In this document: positions 49,972 through 58,975 of the stretch, in pieces | Numbering within the stretch: the stretch's first letter is position 1 | Layout of the letters: every line of letters starts with the position of its first letter | Assembly: GCA_963723165.1 (NCBI GenBank) | Contig: CAVRPP010000003.1 | Coordinates: forward strand, 372,001 to 436,000 | Source of the DNA: UBA4744 sp963723165 | GTDB taxonomy: Bacteria > Actinomycetota > Acidimicrobiia > Spongiisociales > UBA4744 | Length of the DNA stretch: 64,000 nucleotides | Direction of reading: 5' to 3' | Position numbers and translations under genes: made by a program | The notes under the pieces: model-generated | Seen by the model: the letters and a program-made list of their open reading frames with translations, nothing else | Database searches by the model: none | Told to the model about the DNA's origin: nothing

Positions 49972-51580
49972 TGTCCCGGCAGATGCACCGGCAGGAGCAC
50001 GGCATTGCCGCCGTGTGGACGGCCGTCATCCTGCTGTTTCTCATCGGAGCCACCGCCCTCGCCGTTGATACGTCGGAGTTCTTCCAGCAGGCGCGCAGCC
50101 AGCAACGGGCAGTGGACCTGGCCTGCCTGGCCGGTGCGGCCGAGTTGCCGGACGAATCCGGCCATGGCGGTCGCAGAAAGCGGCAGATTTCGCCCGGCCC
50201 AATCAGCGAGGCCTCAACATGATCACTCCCGGCACACCGACCACCCGGGTCGGCAATGTTTCGACCTGGATAGCTGGAGATTTCGTTCTCGAGGTGGAAA
50301 CCCCGGCCGTGTACAACGGGGTTCCGAGCGCAAGCATCATGAGGGTCAGTCTCCGCCAGGAGGCCCCAACCCGGTTCGGGAAAGTTCTCGGCGCCGACAG
50401 CACCGGCATCCTGCAGGAAGCCTATTGCGGAGCATTCACTTCGGTCTCAACCGGGATCTTTCCCGGTCGGCGTCAGCACCGGGTTCCCGGGCGGCATCAT
50501 CAAGTTCACCGAGAACCAATGCAACGATTACCCCTCCACCGCATCCGGCAGCGGCGTCTGCAACTATCTCGAGGTTCCCCGGGTGGACGGACTAGGAGGC
50601 GGTGGGAGCAACGAACTCACTTTCAACATGATGCTGGGCGCAGACCGGCCCATTACTTGCCTGGCAGCCGCTGCCGATGATCCATGCACCGCGGTCCCAG
50701 CTCGGTGCGACTCCGTCGCAGACGATGTTCCCTGCAACCAGGTGGTCTCGAAGTCGGGCAACATCGCCGGATCCGTGTACGACGGCTTGATCGGAGGCAA
50801 GACCGCCACCGACCACCTCGGCCGGTTGGCCTACTCGGACGGCCGCACCCCGAACCCGGTCAATCCGCACGAGATGCCAACGAATGTGTGGACCTCGGTA
50901 GCCCGACCGACCGGAGCGCCGTCAGGCACGGTCGTGTGGAATACCAACCTCATGTCGAACCCATCGGACGACCTCGTGGCCAGCTGCAGCCCGGCCGCCT
51001 CAACCGCCGACTACTTCATCGACGATGACACCGACCCGCTGACGCCCAATCCCGAAGACCCGCCGACCACCTGTGACGACGGGGATATCGACGATCAGCC
51101 CGTCTACCCGATCCCGCCCGACATCAGCTATGTGAACCCGCCCCAGTTTGAGATCTCCGAGTACGACTGTCAGCGATCTGCGGCTCATCATCGTGCCTGC
51201 CGGAGTCTGGGGACCCAAGGGCGCCGGGCCCTCCAACCCCCGCCTCTTCACCATCACCGGGTTTGAGATTGCCTACCTCCTGGATCCAATCGTTGAGGAC
51301 GACACGGACATCTCGGGACGGCCCGATAGCCGACGACAAGCGACAGGGCAACCATATCGGCGGGCGACACCCGCCTGCTCTGGTGGAACCACCAGAACAA
51401 CAACGGCGGCAGCTGGCAGGAGGGCGACGACCGGACCACGAACCTGGCCCAGATGTCCGCCTTCAGCGTGCGGTTTGCTCCCGACGCCTCAGGTCATCGG
51501 CGGATGCCCGCTCAACCCGGTTCCGCCCGGGCTCGGGGAATCTACTCCCCAGTGAGATCAAGCTGGTAGCAGGCCCTTAA
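49968..51580 (+). pseudogene. TadG-like protein 5, interrupted by several frameshifts
   Basis: The first frame gives HGIAAVWTAVILLFLIGATA, then VDTSEFFQQARSQQRAVDLA, a TadG-like start. It shifts near 50155, 50200, 50465, 51170, 51310 and again toward the end. The pieces line up with TadG-like 3: APTRFGKVLGADSTGILQ matches its APTQFGKVLGANSTRITQ. Later pieces include LEVPRVDGLGGGGSNELTFN, LRLIIVPAGVWGPKG and a terminal LLPSEIKLVAGP. At least five indels in 1.6 kb mean either decay of a redundant paralogue or poor local consensus. Confidence 0.7.
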
Positions 51581-51606
51581 TCAGATCGCCGGGTAGATTC
51601 GTCGGT

Positions 51607-52487
51607 ATGAAAACCCTGCCCCACCTCGTTACCGCCCTCATCTCCCCCTTCACCAGATCCGGCCACATCGATCTCGACGCCCACCGCCACAACCTCGAGG
51701 CCCTCAACCAACAAGGAATCAAGGGGTTTCTGATCGGCGGATCGACCGGGAGAAGGACCCTATCTCGAAACCGGCGACCGCCTCTTCCTGGTCGACGCCG
51801 CCCGACGTACATTGGGGAAACGGCCTTTCCTGCTCGCCGGTATCGCCGGCGAATCTTCTCGCTCCGCCCTTGCCCAGACCGAAGAAGCCACCGAGGGCGG
51901 TGCCGATGCAGTGCTGGTGGTGACCCCCACCACGATGGTTCGCGGCAACCACTCAGCAGTGGCCGCGTATCTTCGAAGATCTGGCAGACGCCGCCCGTGT
52001 TCCGGTCTTTCTCTATTCCGTCCCGGCGGTGACCGGCTACACGCTCCCCGTGGAAACGGCGATCAAACTGTCCCGGCATCCCAACATCACCGGCATGAAG
52101 GATTCAGGCGGCGATCCGGTGGCCATGACTCGTCTTGCAGAGCAAACCGTCGACGACTTCGTCCTGATGACGGGTTCGTCGAAAGCGGTGAGGCTCTGCA
52201 TGACTGCGGGAGCCCATGGAGCCATCACCGCCAGCTCGAACTACCTGCCGGAACTCACCGGCCGGGTGGTGACGGCCGCCCGCAGAAACCTCCTGACCGC
52301 CGGCGAACTCCAGTCGACACTGACCAGACTCTCGACCGCGGTCGAGGCGTACCGGGTGCCCGGGGTCAAAGCCGCAGCAGGAATGACCGGGCTCCGACCG
52401 GGACATCTGCGCAAACCGCTCCGACCCGTGCCGCCCAAGGACAAGAGAGCAATCGCAAAGGTGCTGAAAGACGCCGGAATTCTCTAG
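51607..52487 (+). pseudogene. DapA/HOGA-family aldolase, two frameshifts
   Basis: Three frames join into a DapA-family protein of about 293 residues. MKTLPHLVTALISPFTRSGH and GFLIGGSTG are in frame one. An extra G in a GGG at about 51750 breaks it, and EGPYLETGDRLFLVDAARRT with FLLAGIAGESSRSALAQTEE continues. An extra base near 51973 shifts again to FEDLADAARVPVFLYSVPAV (Tyr) and ITGMKDSGGDPVAMTRLAEQ (Schiff-base Lys). Both catalytic residues survive. It may be a dihydrodipicolinate synthase or a 4-hydroxy-2-oxoglutarate-type aldolase. Probable consensus error. Confidence 0.75.
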
Positions 52488-52554
52488 GCCACACTTCCTC
52501 ACTTCTTGTGCCTCGCGCCCAATTCGAACCCGCCTCGCAAGGAACGACGAGGCA

Positions 52555-52578
52555 ACCGCCGCCCTCCGGGCGGTGTTT
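52555..52578 (+). terminator. Weak hairpin after the DapA-family gene
   Basis: ACCGCC (52555-52560) pairs with GGCGGT (52569-52574), loop of eight, followed by GTTT. A preceding GCCTCG/CGAGGC pair lies at 52531-52553. Termination is possible but weakly supported. Confidence 0.4.
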
Positions 52579-52637
52579 CGCCCACTGCTACTCTGGCTCC
52601 GTCAACACACCGCTGTGGAGAACAAAGGAGACGTTCG

Positions 52638-53015
52638 ATGGCAGTCAAGTTTCTTTCGGAGGAGTGGGCGAAAGAGGTAACGGATACCTTGCGCGCCCAC
52701 GAGGACTTCAAGGCATCTGCCGACATGAGCGTGCAGTTCGTGGTGAGCGATGCCCCCGACGGCGAAGTGAAGTTCTACCTGGACGCCACCAGCGACGAAC
52801 CTGTTCAGTCGTTGGGCGCACTCGATAACGCCGACGTCACCATCACCAGCAATTACGAGACGACCAGCGCCATCTTCAGCGGTGAACTCAACACCCAGAT
52901 GGCCTTCATGACGGGCAAGATCAAGGTCAACGGCAACATGGCCAAGTTGATGACCCAGCAGGCTGCTCTGGGCCATTGGGCTTCTGCCGTTGCAGCCCTC
53001 GACATCGATTTCTGA
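52638..53015 (+). CDS. SCP2 sterol-binding-fold protein
   Basis: 125 residues from the ATG at 52638 with AAAGGAGA upstream. It is a single SCP2-like domain: SEEWAKEVTDTLRAHEDFKA at the start, VTITSNYETTSAIFSGELNT and MAFMTGKIKVNGNMAKLMTQ, a pattern found in stand-alone SCP2 proteins of Actinobacteria. These bind lipids or acyl-CoA in a hydrophobic groove. No specific ligand can be named. A shared terminator separates it from HU. Confidence 0.85.
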   Translation: MAVKFLSEEWAKEVTDTLRAHEDFKASADMSVQFVVSDAPDGEVKFYLDATSDEPVQSLGALDNADVTITSNYETTSAIFSGELNTQMAFMTGKIKVNGNMAKLMTQQAALGHWASAVAALDIDF

Positions 53016-53026
53016 AGACCAATAAC

Positions 53027-53057
53027 AAAGGGGCGGCCCTGCGTGGACCGCCCCTTT
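53027..53057. terminator. Bidirectional terminator between SCP2 and HU genes
   Basis: AAAGGGGCGG (53027-53036) and CCGCCCCTTT (53048-53057) form a strong stem with a short internal mismatch, framed by A-run and T-run. It suits both convergent transcripts. Confidence 0.85.
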
Positions 53058-53072
53058 GCTCTGCTTGTCCGG

Positions 53073-53357
53073 TTACTTCTTGCGCTTGGCGACTTCGTCC
53101 TTCAGGCCTTTGCCGGCCGAGAACTTGGGCACAAACTGGGTCTTGATACGGATCGATTCACCGGTCGCAGGATTGATGCCCTTGCGTCCCTGGCGCTTGC
53201 GCGACTCGAACGATCCGAATCCAACGATCTGAACCCGGTCGCCCTTCTTCATCGCCTTGGTGATCGAACCGAAGACGCTGTCGACTGCTACTTTCGCAGC
53301 GGCTTTGGTGATGCCGGCATCGGCCGCAACCTGATCGATCAATTCGCCTTTGTTCAT
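53073..53357 (-). CDS. hup: HU-family DNA-binding protein
   Basis: 94 residues: MNKGELIDQVAADAGITKAA, then VQIVGFGSFESRKRQGRKGI and NPATGESIRIKTQFVPKFSA, the DNA-wrapping arm with NPATG. It is a short HU without the Lys/Ala-rich tail that mycobacterial and streptomycete HupB proteins carry, ending VAKRKK. A strong AGGAGGT lies before the ATG and TATAGT upstream could be its -10. HU compacts and bends chromosomal DNA. Confidence 0.95.
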   Translation of the reverse strand: MNKGELIDQVAADAGITKAAAKVAVDSVFGSITKAMKKGDRVQIVGFGSFESRKRQGRKGINPATGESIRIKTQFVPKFSAGKGLKDEVAKRKK

Positions 53358-53464
53358 CGGGATACCTCCTCAAAACGGGATAACTACACAGCTGTAACTA
53401 TACGCCCTCGCTCGTTGCAAGCGCGCTCGATGAGCGTCCGACCCGGCGCTGAGAGGCGACCGAC

Positions 53465-54400
53465 CTACAGTTCGAGTTGGTGCAGTTCGTCGACCTTCTC
53501 TTTCACCGCCGCAGCAGCCTCGGCCAGAGCCGCGACTTCTTCGTCGGTCAGATCCATGACGACGACTTCCTCAACACCGTTTTTGCCGAGCTTGGCCGGT
53601 ACACCCAGGTACACATCGTTGATGCCGTACTCACCCGAAACCCACGCGCACACCGGCATCATGGCCTTCTCGTCGTTGATAATGGCCGCCACCATCCTGG
53701 CAGCCGCCGATGAGGGGGCGTAGTAGGCGCTGCCGGTCTTGAGTAGAGCGACGATCTCGCCTCCCCCGCCACGGGTCCGATCCAGGATGGCCTGAATCTC
53801 TTCCTCGCTGAGATAGTCGGTGAGCGGCTTGCCGGCCACCGAGCATTGCGACGGGACCGGGACCATCGTCGGACCATGACTTCCCAGAGTCAGAGCGTCA
53901 ACCTCGAGAATGTCCACGCCGGTAGCCTCGGACAGGAAGTGGGCGAGACGGGAACTGTCCAGAATGCCTGCCTGGCCGAGGACCTTGCTATGCGGCAATC
54001 CGGAAACCTCAGCCGCCAGAGTGGTCATCTGATCGAGAGGGTTCGTCACAATGACCAGAGTTGCCTCAGGCGAAAACTTGATGATCTGCTGGGTCACATC
54101 CTTGACGATCTTGGCGTTCACCTCGAGAAGATCCATCCGGCTCATGCCGGGCTTTCTCGGCAATCCCGCCGTGATCACCACGACGTCGCTGCCGGCCGTG
54201 TCCGCGTAATCGTTGGTTCCTACGACCAGTGTCCGATACTTCTCGACGGGACGGGACTGATTCATGTCGAGGGCCAAACCCTGCGGCAGACCTTCGACGA
54301 TGTCGGTCATCACCACCTCGTCGACGATGTCCATCGCTGCCAAACGCTGGGCCGTAGTTGACCCGTATTTGCCCGCCCCGACGACCGTGACCTTGCTCAT
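53465..54400 (-). CDS. mdh: Malate dehydrogenase (LDH-like type)
   Basis: 311 residues from the ATG at 54400. NAD-binding VTVVGAGKYGSTTAQRLAAM, the substrate loop AGLPRKPGMSRMDLLEVNAK (Arg pair typical of malate specificity), IVTNPLDQMTTLAAEVSGLP and the catalytic His in TLGSHGPTMVPVPS. It belongs to the MDH type 3/LDH-like group. It interconverts malate and oxaloacetate, complementing the sdh and icd genes in this window. The upstream in-frame extension lacks homology. Its divergent neighbour is the HExxH lipoprotein gene. Confidence 0.92.
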   Translation of the reverse strand: MSKVTVVGAGKYGSTTAQRLAAMDIVDEVVMTDIVEGLPQGLALDMNQSRPVEKYRTLVVGTNDYADTAGSDVVVITAGLPRKPGMSRMDLLEVNAKIVKDVTQQIIKFSPEATLVIVTNPLDQMTTLAAEVSGLPHSKVLGQAGILDSSRLAHFLSEATGVDILEVDALTLGSHGPTMVPVPSQCSVAGKPLTDYLSEEEIQAILDRTRGGGGEIVALLKTGSAYYAPSSAAARMVAAIINDEKAMMPVCAWVSGEYGINDVYLGVPAKLGKNGVEEVVVMDLTDEEVAALAEAAAAVKEKVDELHQLEL

Positions 54401-54508
54401 ACCCACACTCCTTGGCTGGTCGGTCCTGTGGGTTAAGGCTAGTCCCGCCACGGTGGCCCTCGGCCGCCGGAGAAGCAAGTTGACCGCCAGTCCTGCTATC
54501 AAGGAACC

Positions 54509-55678
54509 GTGCGCCGTTTGCTCCTCCCTATCTCGTTGATTTCGGCCTTATCGCTGACGGCGTGCGGCCTGCTGCCGGCTGCAACTACCGACAACGGCTC
54601 CGTCCAGACGCCCTCATCAACCACCCTCGGCATAGATCTGAACATGGACGACCCGGAGTTGCTTCAACGCCTCGGATCCCCGCCTTTCGAAGACGTCACC
54701 TGGACGAGAACCATCGGCGGCATACCCCTGCTGGGAGCTACCGGTTCGGCAGACCAGCGTGAGCTCGAGCTGATCGCTGCGGCTTTTGAGGAAGTTCCAG
54801 CAGCCCTGTCGGCAGAGGGGCAGCCCCGAAACCTCATCCGTATCCAATCGGTCGGCGGTGAGGAAGCCATCGGCAAAGCAGTCGCATTTACCAAGGGACC
54901 CGACATCTACCTCGTCGACCGGACCTTCGCTCCCAACGATGAAGACACCACTCGCCTCGAATTGACCAGGGCTCTCATCCACGAACTCGCCCACGTCGCC
55001 CAGTACCGGGCTCTCGAGGCCACCTACGTCGAGGCGGCACTGGCCGGCGAGGTCGAGCAGGTCGATCCGGCCGCGGGTTCGAGCCTTGTGCAGTCGTTTG
55101 CGGCATCGGTCGGTTGGATCGATCAGAACCCCGACCCCTTGGAGGCCTCGTGGTTTCTCCCCACCACGATCGAGGCCTCAACTGATTACGGGCGGACCGG
55201 AGCCGGCGAGGACATGGCCGAGGCCGTCTCCATGGTCGTGCTTGGACGCTCGAATTGGATTCCTGCCGCGCATACACGATGGGTGGAGCAGTGGCTGGGA
55301 AGAGCGTCTGCATCGCTGGCGAGCGGCAAGCCGTGGGCGCCGGCCGGATCCCGTGAGGTCCTCTCCAAGGATCCGCTCTACGACGAGACCTCACTCACCG
55401 CCGGCGCCTTCCGGTTCGAACACATCGAACCGCTCTACTTCAGCCTCCCGGCAGAAACCAGTCCTCACGCTGGTCTGGCCGCCGAGATTCAGGTCCGGCT
55501 GCTGGAGCGCCGTATCAGTGGCGTGCTTGCCCTCACCGATGACGACCGGTTGCCCCACTACGCCGGTATGTTCACCAGGAAGGACGGGGTGAACCTATGG
55601 GTGGAGCTGTGGGACTTCCGGGAAGCCACGGGATTCAGAACCGCCGATCCGATCCTGACCTACGTCATGCTGTGGTAG
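54509..55678 (+). CDS. Secreted lipoprotein with HExxH metalloprotease-like motif
   Basis: 389 residues from GTG. The signal peptide MRRLLLPISLISALSLTACG ends in a lipobox (LTAC, C19). A Thr/Ser linker leads to an alpha/beta domain: DQRELELIAAAFEEVPAALS, then LTRALIHELAHVAQYRALEA with HELAH at residues 158-162, a zinc-binding gluzincin-like motif. A downstream Glu that could complete the site lies in the GAGEDMAEAVSMVVLGRS segment. The C-terminal part has LRWVEQWLG-type helices. I do not recognise the family. A membrane-anchored metallopeptidase is an inference. Confidence 0.7.
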   Translation: MRRLLLPISLISALSLTACGLLPAATTDNGSVQTPSSTTLGIDLNMDDPELLQRLGSPPFEDVTWTRTIGGIPLLGATGSADQRELELIAAAFEEVPAALSAEGQPRNLIRIQSVGGEEAIGKAVAFTKGPDIYLVDRTFAPNDEDTTRLELTRALIHELAHVAQYRALEATYVEAALAGEVEQVDPAAGSSLVQSFAASVGWIDQNPDPLEASWFLPTTIEASTDYGRTGAGEDMAEAVSMVVLGRSNWIPAAHTRWVEQWLGRASASLASGKPWAPAGSREVLSKDPLYDETSLTAGAFRFEHIEPLYFSLPAETSPHAGLAAEIQVRLLERRISGVLALTDDDRLPHYAGMFTRKDGVNLWVELWDFREATGFRTADPILTYVMLW

Positions 55679-55727
55679 CAGTCAGCAGTCAGCCCATTCT
55701 CGTGATAGCTGATAGCTGATAGCTGGA
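55679..55727. repeat. Quasi-repeat CAGTCAG and CTGATAG units
   Basis: Directly after the lipoprotein stop two CAGTCAG units abut, and three CTGATAG-like units follow (about 55706-55725). No gene or T-run terminator is seen. Similar low-complexity CTG/CAG strings follow uppP and precede the NIPSNAP gene. Confidence 0.65.
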
Positions 55728-56478
55728 CTAACTTCCCACGATCCATGTCCCGGCGACGACGCGATCGAACGCTCCGGCCCCGCTCATTTCGAGGCGGCGG
55801 ATCCCGGGCAGGGGCCCTGCCTCCAGGCTGATCCGACCACCCGGCCAAAGCAGCTCAGCCGAATCGGCATCGTGGGCGGCGACTTCGGCGCCCAGTACTT
55901 CGACGAAGAACCCAGCCGTCAGTCCGACGTCGTCAGACACCATCACCACCCGTTCCAGCACCGCCGAGAACGGCTCCCCGGGGCGGCGGCTCGGGCCACC
56001 AGCGTCGGCCGGCCGGCTCACCGGCCCGGGCTGCATCCCAGGCCAGCTCGAACCGCCAGACTTCTGACTCGGCCAGCTGAATCACCGTTCCGTGAGAATC
56101 CCGCGGGTGGAGGAACGCTTCCCGCCAGTTCGCATCGGACAGGTCGACCCCAACCGGATGCAGCCCGATTTCCTCTAGCCGCTTCAACTCGGCGGCCAGG
56201 TCGGGCACCTTGAAGGTCAGGTGGTGGGGTCCATCTCCGTGACGATCGAGGAACCTGACCAGGAAATCGCTTCGATCGAGGTTCCATGGTTCCAGCAGCT
56301 CGACAGTCATGCCCGTGGTCAGGTCACCGAGCCTGATCTGCATAGCCCGGAACCCGGCCGCGTCGCCGCCGGAGACCAGAGTGGCTCCGAGTTCAGAAAT
56401 CAGCCGGTCGCGGGGCGGCACGGCATCCCGAACGGCCAGGGCGACGTGATCGAGATCGCAGCGCCGGTTCGGCTTCAC
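55728..56478 (-). pseudogene. Two-domain VOC / methylmalonyl-CoA epimerase-like protein, frameshifted
   Basis: From the GTG at 56478 the first domain reads CDLDHVALAVRDAVPPRDRL, HHLTFKVPDLAAELKRLEEI and HPRDSHGTVIQLAESE, as in methylmalonyl-CoA epimerase-like VOC domains. Near the C/G runs around 55980 the frame breaks. The adjoining frame gives a second VOC-like domain, AVLERVVMVSDDVGLTAGFF to GAFDRVVAGTWIVGS. Joined, it has about 250 residues. One added or lost base in CCCC/GGGG would restore it. The substrate is unknown; the epimerase call applies to the N-terminal half only. Confidence 0.7.
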
Positions 56479-56480
56479 CT

Positions 56481-56864
56481 TCAGGACGGTTCCGGAGGGG
56501 GAATCAGACAGAATTCGTTTCCGTCGGGATCAGCCACCACCCACAACGAGTACTCGGGTTCGATGACTTCCCGCAACCGGCGGCCCCCCAGCTCCTCGAC
56601 ACGCGTCAACGCCGCCTCGAGATCCGCAACCTGGAGATCGACATGAGCGCGGTTCTTGCTGGTCTTCTCCTCGTCTGTGCGTTGCAGGACAAGGCTCGGA
56701 GCGCCCTCGTGTTGTCTGCCCAACCACCAGAACTGATGGTGACGGAAGGCAACCTCGACCCCCAGAATCTGCGACCAGAAGGTGCCCCCTCGCTCGAGGT
56801 CGGCCACGTCGACAACGACGTCGGCAATCACCCCGATGCCCTCTCGCTTCACCTCATCTGCCAT
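56481..56864 (-). CDS. VOC-domain protein
   Basis: 127 residues from the ATG at 56864 (a GTG one codon upstream is possible). It contains VIADVVVDVADLERGGTFWS, TSKNRAHVDLQVADLEAALT and YSLWVVADPDGNEFCLIPPP, giving the His and Glu metal ligands of the VOC fold. It resembles the protein at 13064 but is clearly a separate gene. It follows icd by 21 bases, and the two-domain VOC gene begins 2 bases after its stop, so the three are probably co-transcribed. Confidence 0.85.
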   Translation of the reverse strand: MADEVKREGIGVIADVVVDVADLERGGTFWSQILGVEVAFRHHQFWWLGRQHEGAPSLVLQRTDEEKTSKNRAHVDLQVADLEAALTRVEELGGRRLREVIEPEYSLWVVADPDGNEFCLIPPPEPS

Positions 56865-56885
56865 CACGTCGTCCTCATGAATTCG

Positions 56886-58088
56886 TCACATGCGCTCGAC
56901 GATGGCGGCGGCGAACTCGGAGGTCTTCACTTCCGTTGCCCCTTCCATCAGGCGGGCGAAGTCGTACGTGACGATCTTGTCTTCGATGGTTGCCTCAATG
57001 GCGTTGACGATGAGATCCGCCACTTCCTGCCATCCGAGGTACCGGAACATCAGCTCTCCCGAAAGAATCACCGAGCCCGGGTTCACCTTGTCCATGCCGG
57101 TGTATTTCGGTGCCGTCCCATGGGTGGCTTCGAAGACCGCGTGGCCGGTGTCGTAGTTGACGTTCCCACCCGGGGCAATGCCGATCCCACCTACCTGGGC
57201 CGCCAGCGCATCCGAGATGTAGTCACCGTTCAGGTTCATCGTGGCGATCACGTCGTACTCTGCCGGGCGGGTGAGAATCTGCTGGAGAAACGCATCGGCG
57301 ATCGCATCCTTGACGAGCAACTTGTCGCCGGCGTCGCCACCCGAGTCCGCCCAGCTGACCGCCACGTCTGAAAACTCTTCGGCAACCAGCTCATATCCCC
57401 AGCTGCGGAAGGCTCCCTCGGTGAACTTCATAATGTTGCCCTTGTGGACCAGCGTGAGCGAGTCCCGCCCGTTGTCGAGGGCGTACCGGATCGCTGCCCG
57501 GATAAGACGCTTCGACCCTGTTTCGGAAATCGGTTTGATGCCCAGGCCGCTGTCGGGCCGGATGTCCCATCCGTAGGTATCGTGGAGAAACGCAAGCAGT
57601 TTCCGGGCATCATCGGTGCCGGCTTCGAGCTCCTTGCCTGCGTAGACATCCTCGGTGTTCTCCCGAAAGATCACCATGTCGATCAACTCGGGTTGTTTGA
57701 CAGGAGAAGGAACCCCCTTGAACCAGCGCACAGGCCGCAGACAAACGTACAGGTCGAGCGTTTGGCGCAAGGCGACGTTGAGGCTCCGGATGCCACCACC
57801 GACCGGTGTCGTCAAAGGACCTTTGATACCGACCAGGTAGGTGCGGAAGGCGTCAACCGTATCGGCCGGGAGCCACTCGCCGGTGTCGTCAAAAGCCTTC
57901 TGGCCTGCCAGTACCTCCATCCAGGCGACCTCACGTTCCCCGCCGTAGGCCTTGGCTACCGCCGCATCGAACACGAGTCGAGCGGCCCGCCAGATATCGG
58001 GGCCAATACCGTCCCCTTCGATGTACGGAAGGATGGGGTCGTCGGGTACCTGTACGCCGGTGGGACCCATCGTGATCGGCGATGCCAT
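56886..58088 (-). CDS. icd: Isocitrate dehydrogenase (NADP-type)
   Basis: 400 residues. LPYIEGDGIGPDIWRAARLV at the N-terminus, the isocitrate-binding PLTTPVGGGIRSLNVALRQT (Ser and Arg), YVCLRPVRWFKGVPSPVKQP, and FRENTEDVYAGKELEAGTDD. GDYISDALAAQVGGIGIAPG and FEATHGTAPKYTGMDKVNPG lie in the C-terminal half. This is the homodimeric E. coli-like type. It makes 2-oxoglutarate and CO2 with reduction of NADP. folD lies 33 bases upstream on the same strand. Confidence 0.94.
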   Translation of the reverse strand: MASPITMGPTGVQVPDDPILPYIEGDGIGPDIWRAARLVFDAAVAKAYGGEREVAWMEVLAGQKAFDDTGEWLPADTVDAFRTYLVGIKGPLTTPVGGGIRSLNVALRQTLDLYVCLRPVRWFKGVPSPVKQPELIDMVIFRENTEDVYAGKELEAGTDDARKLLAFLHDTYGWDIRPDSGLGIKPISETGSKRLIRAAIRYALDNGRDSLTLVHKGNIMKFTEGAFRSWGYELVAEEFSDVAVSWADSGGDAGDKLLVKDAIADAFLQQILTRPAEYDVIATMNLNGDYISDALAAQVGGIGIAPGGNVNYDTGHAVFEATHGTAPKYTGMDKVNPGSVILSGELMFRYLGWQEVADLIVNAIEATIEDKIVTYDFARLMEGATEVKTSEFAAAIVERM

Positions 58089-58120
58089 GAGGACTCCTTC
58101 GTTGTGTGTTCGTTGATCGA

Positions 58121-58975
58121 TTATCCCATGCTGCGTTCAGCAGCTGCCACGGTGTTGCGCATGAGCATCGCCACCGTCATCGGACCGACCCCGCCCGGCA
58201 CCGGGGTAATAGCACCGGCGATCTCTTTCACGTCGTCGAAGAGGACATCGCCGACCAGCCCGTCTTCGGTCCGATTGATGCCAACATCGATGACCGTTGC
58301 CCCCGGCTTGACGGCATCGGGTCCGATCAGGCCGGGGACACCGACGGCTGCCACCAGAATGTCCGCCTCACGGGCAACGGCGGCAATGTCAGGCGTCCGG
58401 GAATGGGCGGCGGTGACCGTTGCGTCGGTCCCCTTGGCAGCCAGCAGCATCGACAGCGGCCTGCCGACCAGGAATGAACGACCCACGATCACGGCTCTCT
58501 TCCCGGACGGGTCGATCCCGTAGTGAGACAGAATCCGCATCACTCCCTGCGGCGTGCACGGAACCAGCACAGCCCGTTCCAGAGCCAGCAAACCGAGATT
58601 GTACGGATGGAGCCCGTCGGCATCCTTGTTCGGGTCGATGAGCGACGTCACCCGCTTGTCGTCGAGGTCACCGGGCAGCGGGAGTTGCACCAGGATTCCG
58701 TCGACCGCGGGGTCGGCATTGAGTCGCAGCACCAGAGCCTCAATGTCGGCCTGGCTGGTCCCGGCGTCGAGCTCATGGTGCAGGGAATTGATGCCCACCT
58801 TCTCGGCGAGCCGGCGCTTGCTACGGACATACACATGCGAGGCGGGGTCGTCACCGACCAACACCGTTGCCAACCCGGGGACTTTTGCTTTTCCTGCCAG
58901 AGCGGAAACGCGTTCTGCCACCTCGTCCCGAACCGCTGCCGCCACTGACTTGCCATCCAGTATTAGTGCGCTCAA
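58121..58975 (-). CDS. folD: Methylenetetrahydrofolate dehydrogenase/cyclohydrolase FolD
   Basis: 284 residues from a TTG that overlaps the purH stop as TTGA. It has LVGDDPASHVYVRSKRRLAE (with catalytic Lys later in the family motif), GILVQLPLPGDLDDKRVTSL and VIVGRSFLVGRPLSMLLAAK (NADP-binding), PVPGGVGPMTVAMLM near the end. It interconverts one-carbon tetrahydrofolates, yielding 10-formyl-THF, the co-substrate of the adjacent PurN and PurH. This gives the operon a clear metabolic logic. Confidence 0.95.
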   Translation of the reverse strand: MSALILDGKSVAAAVRDEVAERVSALAGKAKVPGLATVLVGDDPASHVYVRSKRRLAEKVGINSLHHELDAGTSQADIEALVLRLNADPAVDGILVQLPLPGDLDDKRVTSLIDPNKDADGLHPYNLGLLALERAVLVPCTPQGVMRILSHYGIDPSGKRAVIVGRSFLVGRPLSMLLAAKGTDATVTAAHSRTPDIAAVAREADILVAAVGVPGLIGPDAVKPGATVIDVGINRTEDGLVGDVLFDDVKEIAGAITPVPGGVGPMTVAMLMRNTVAAAERSMG

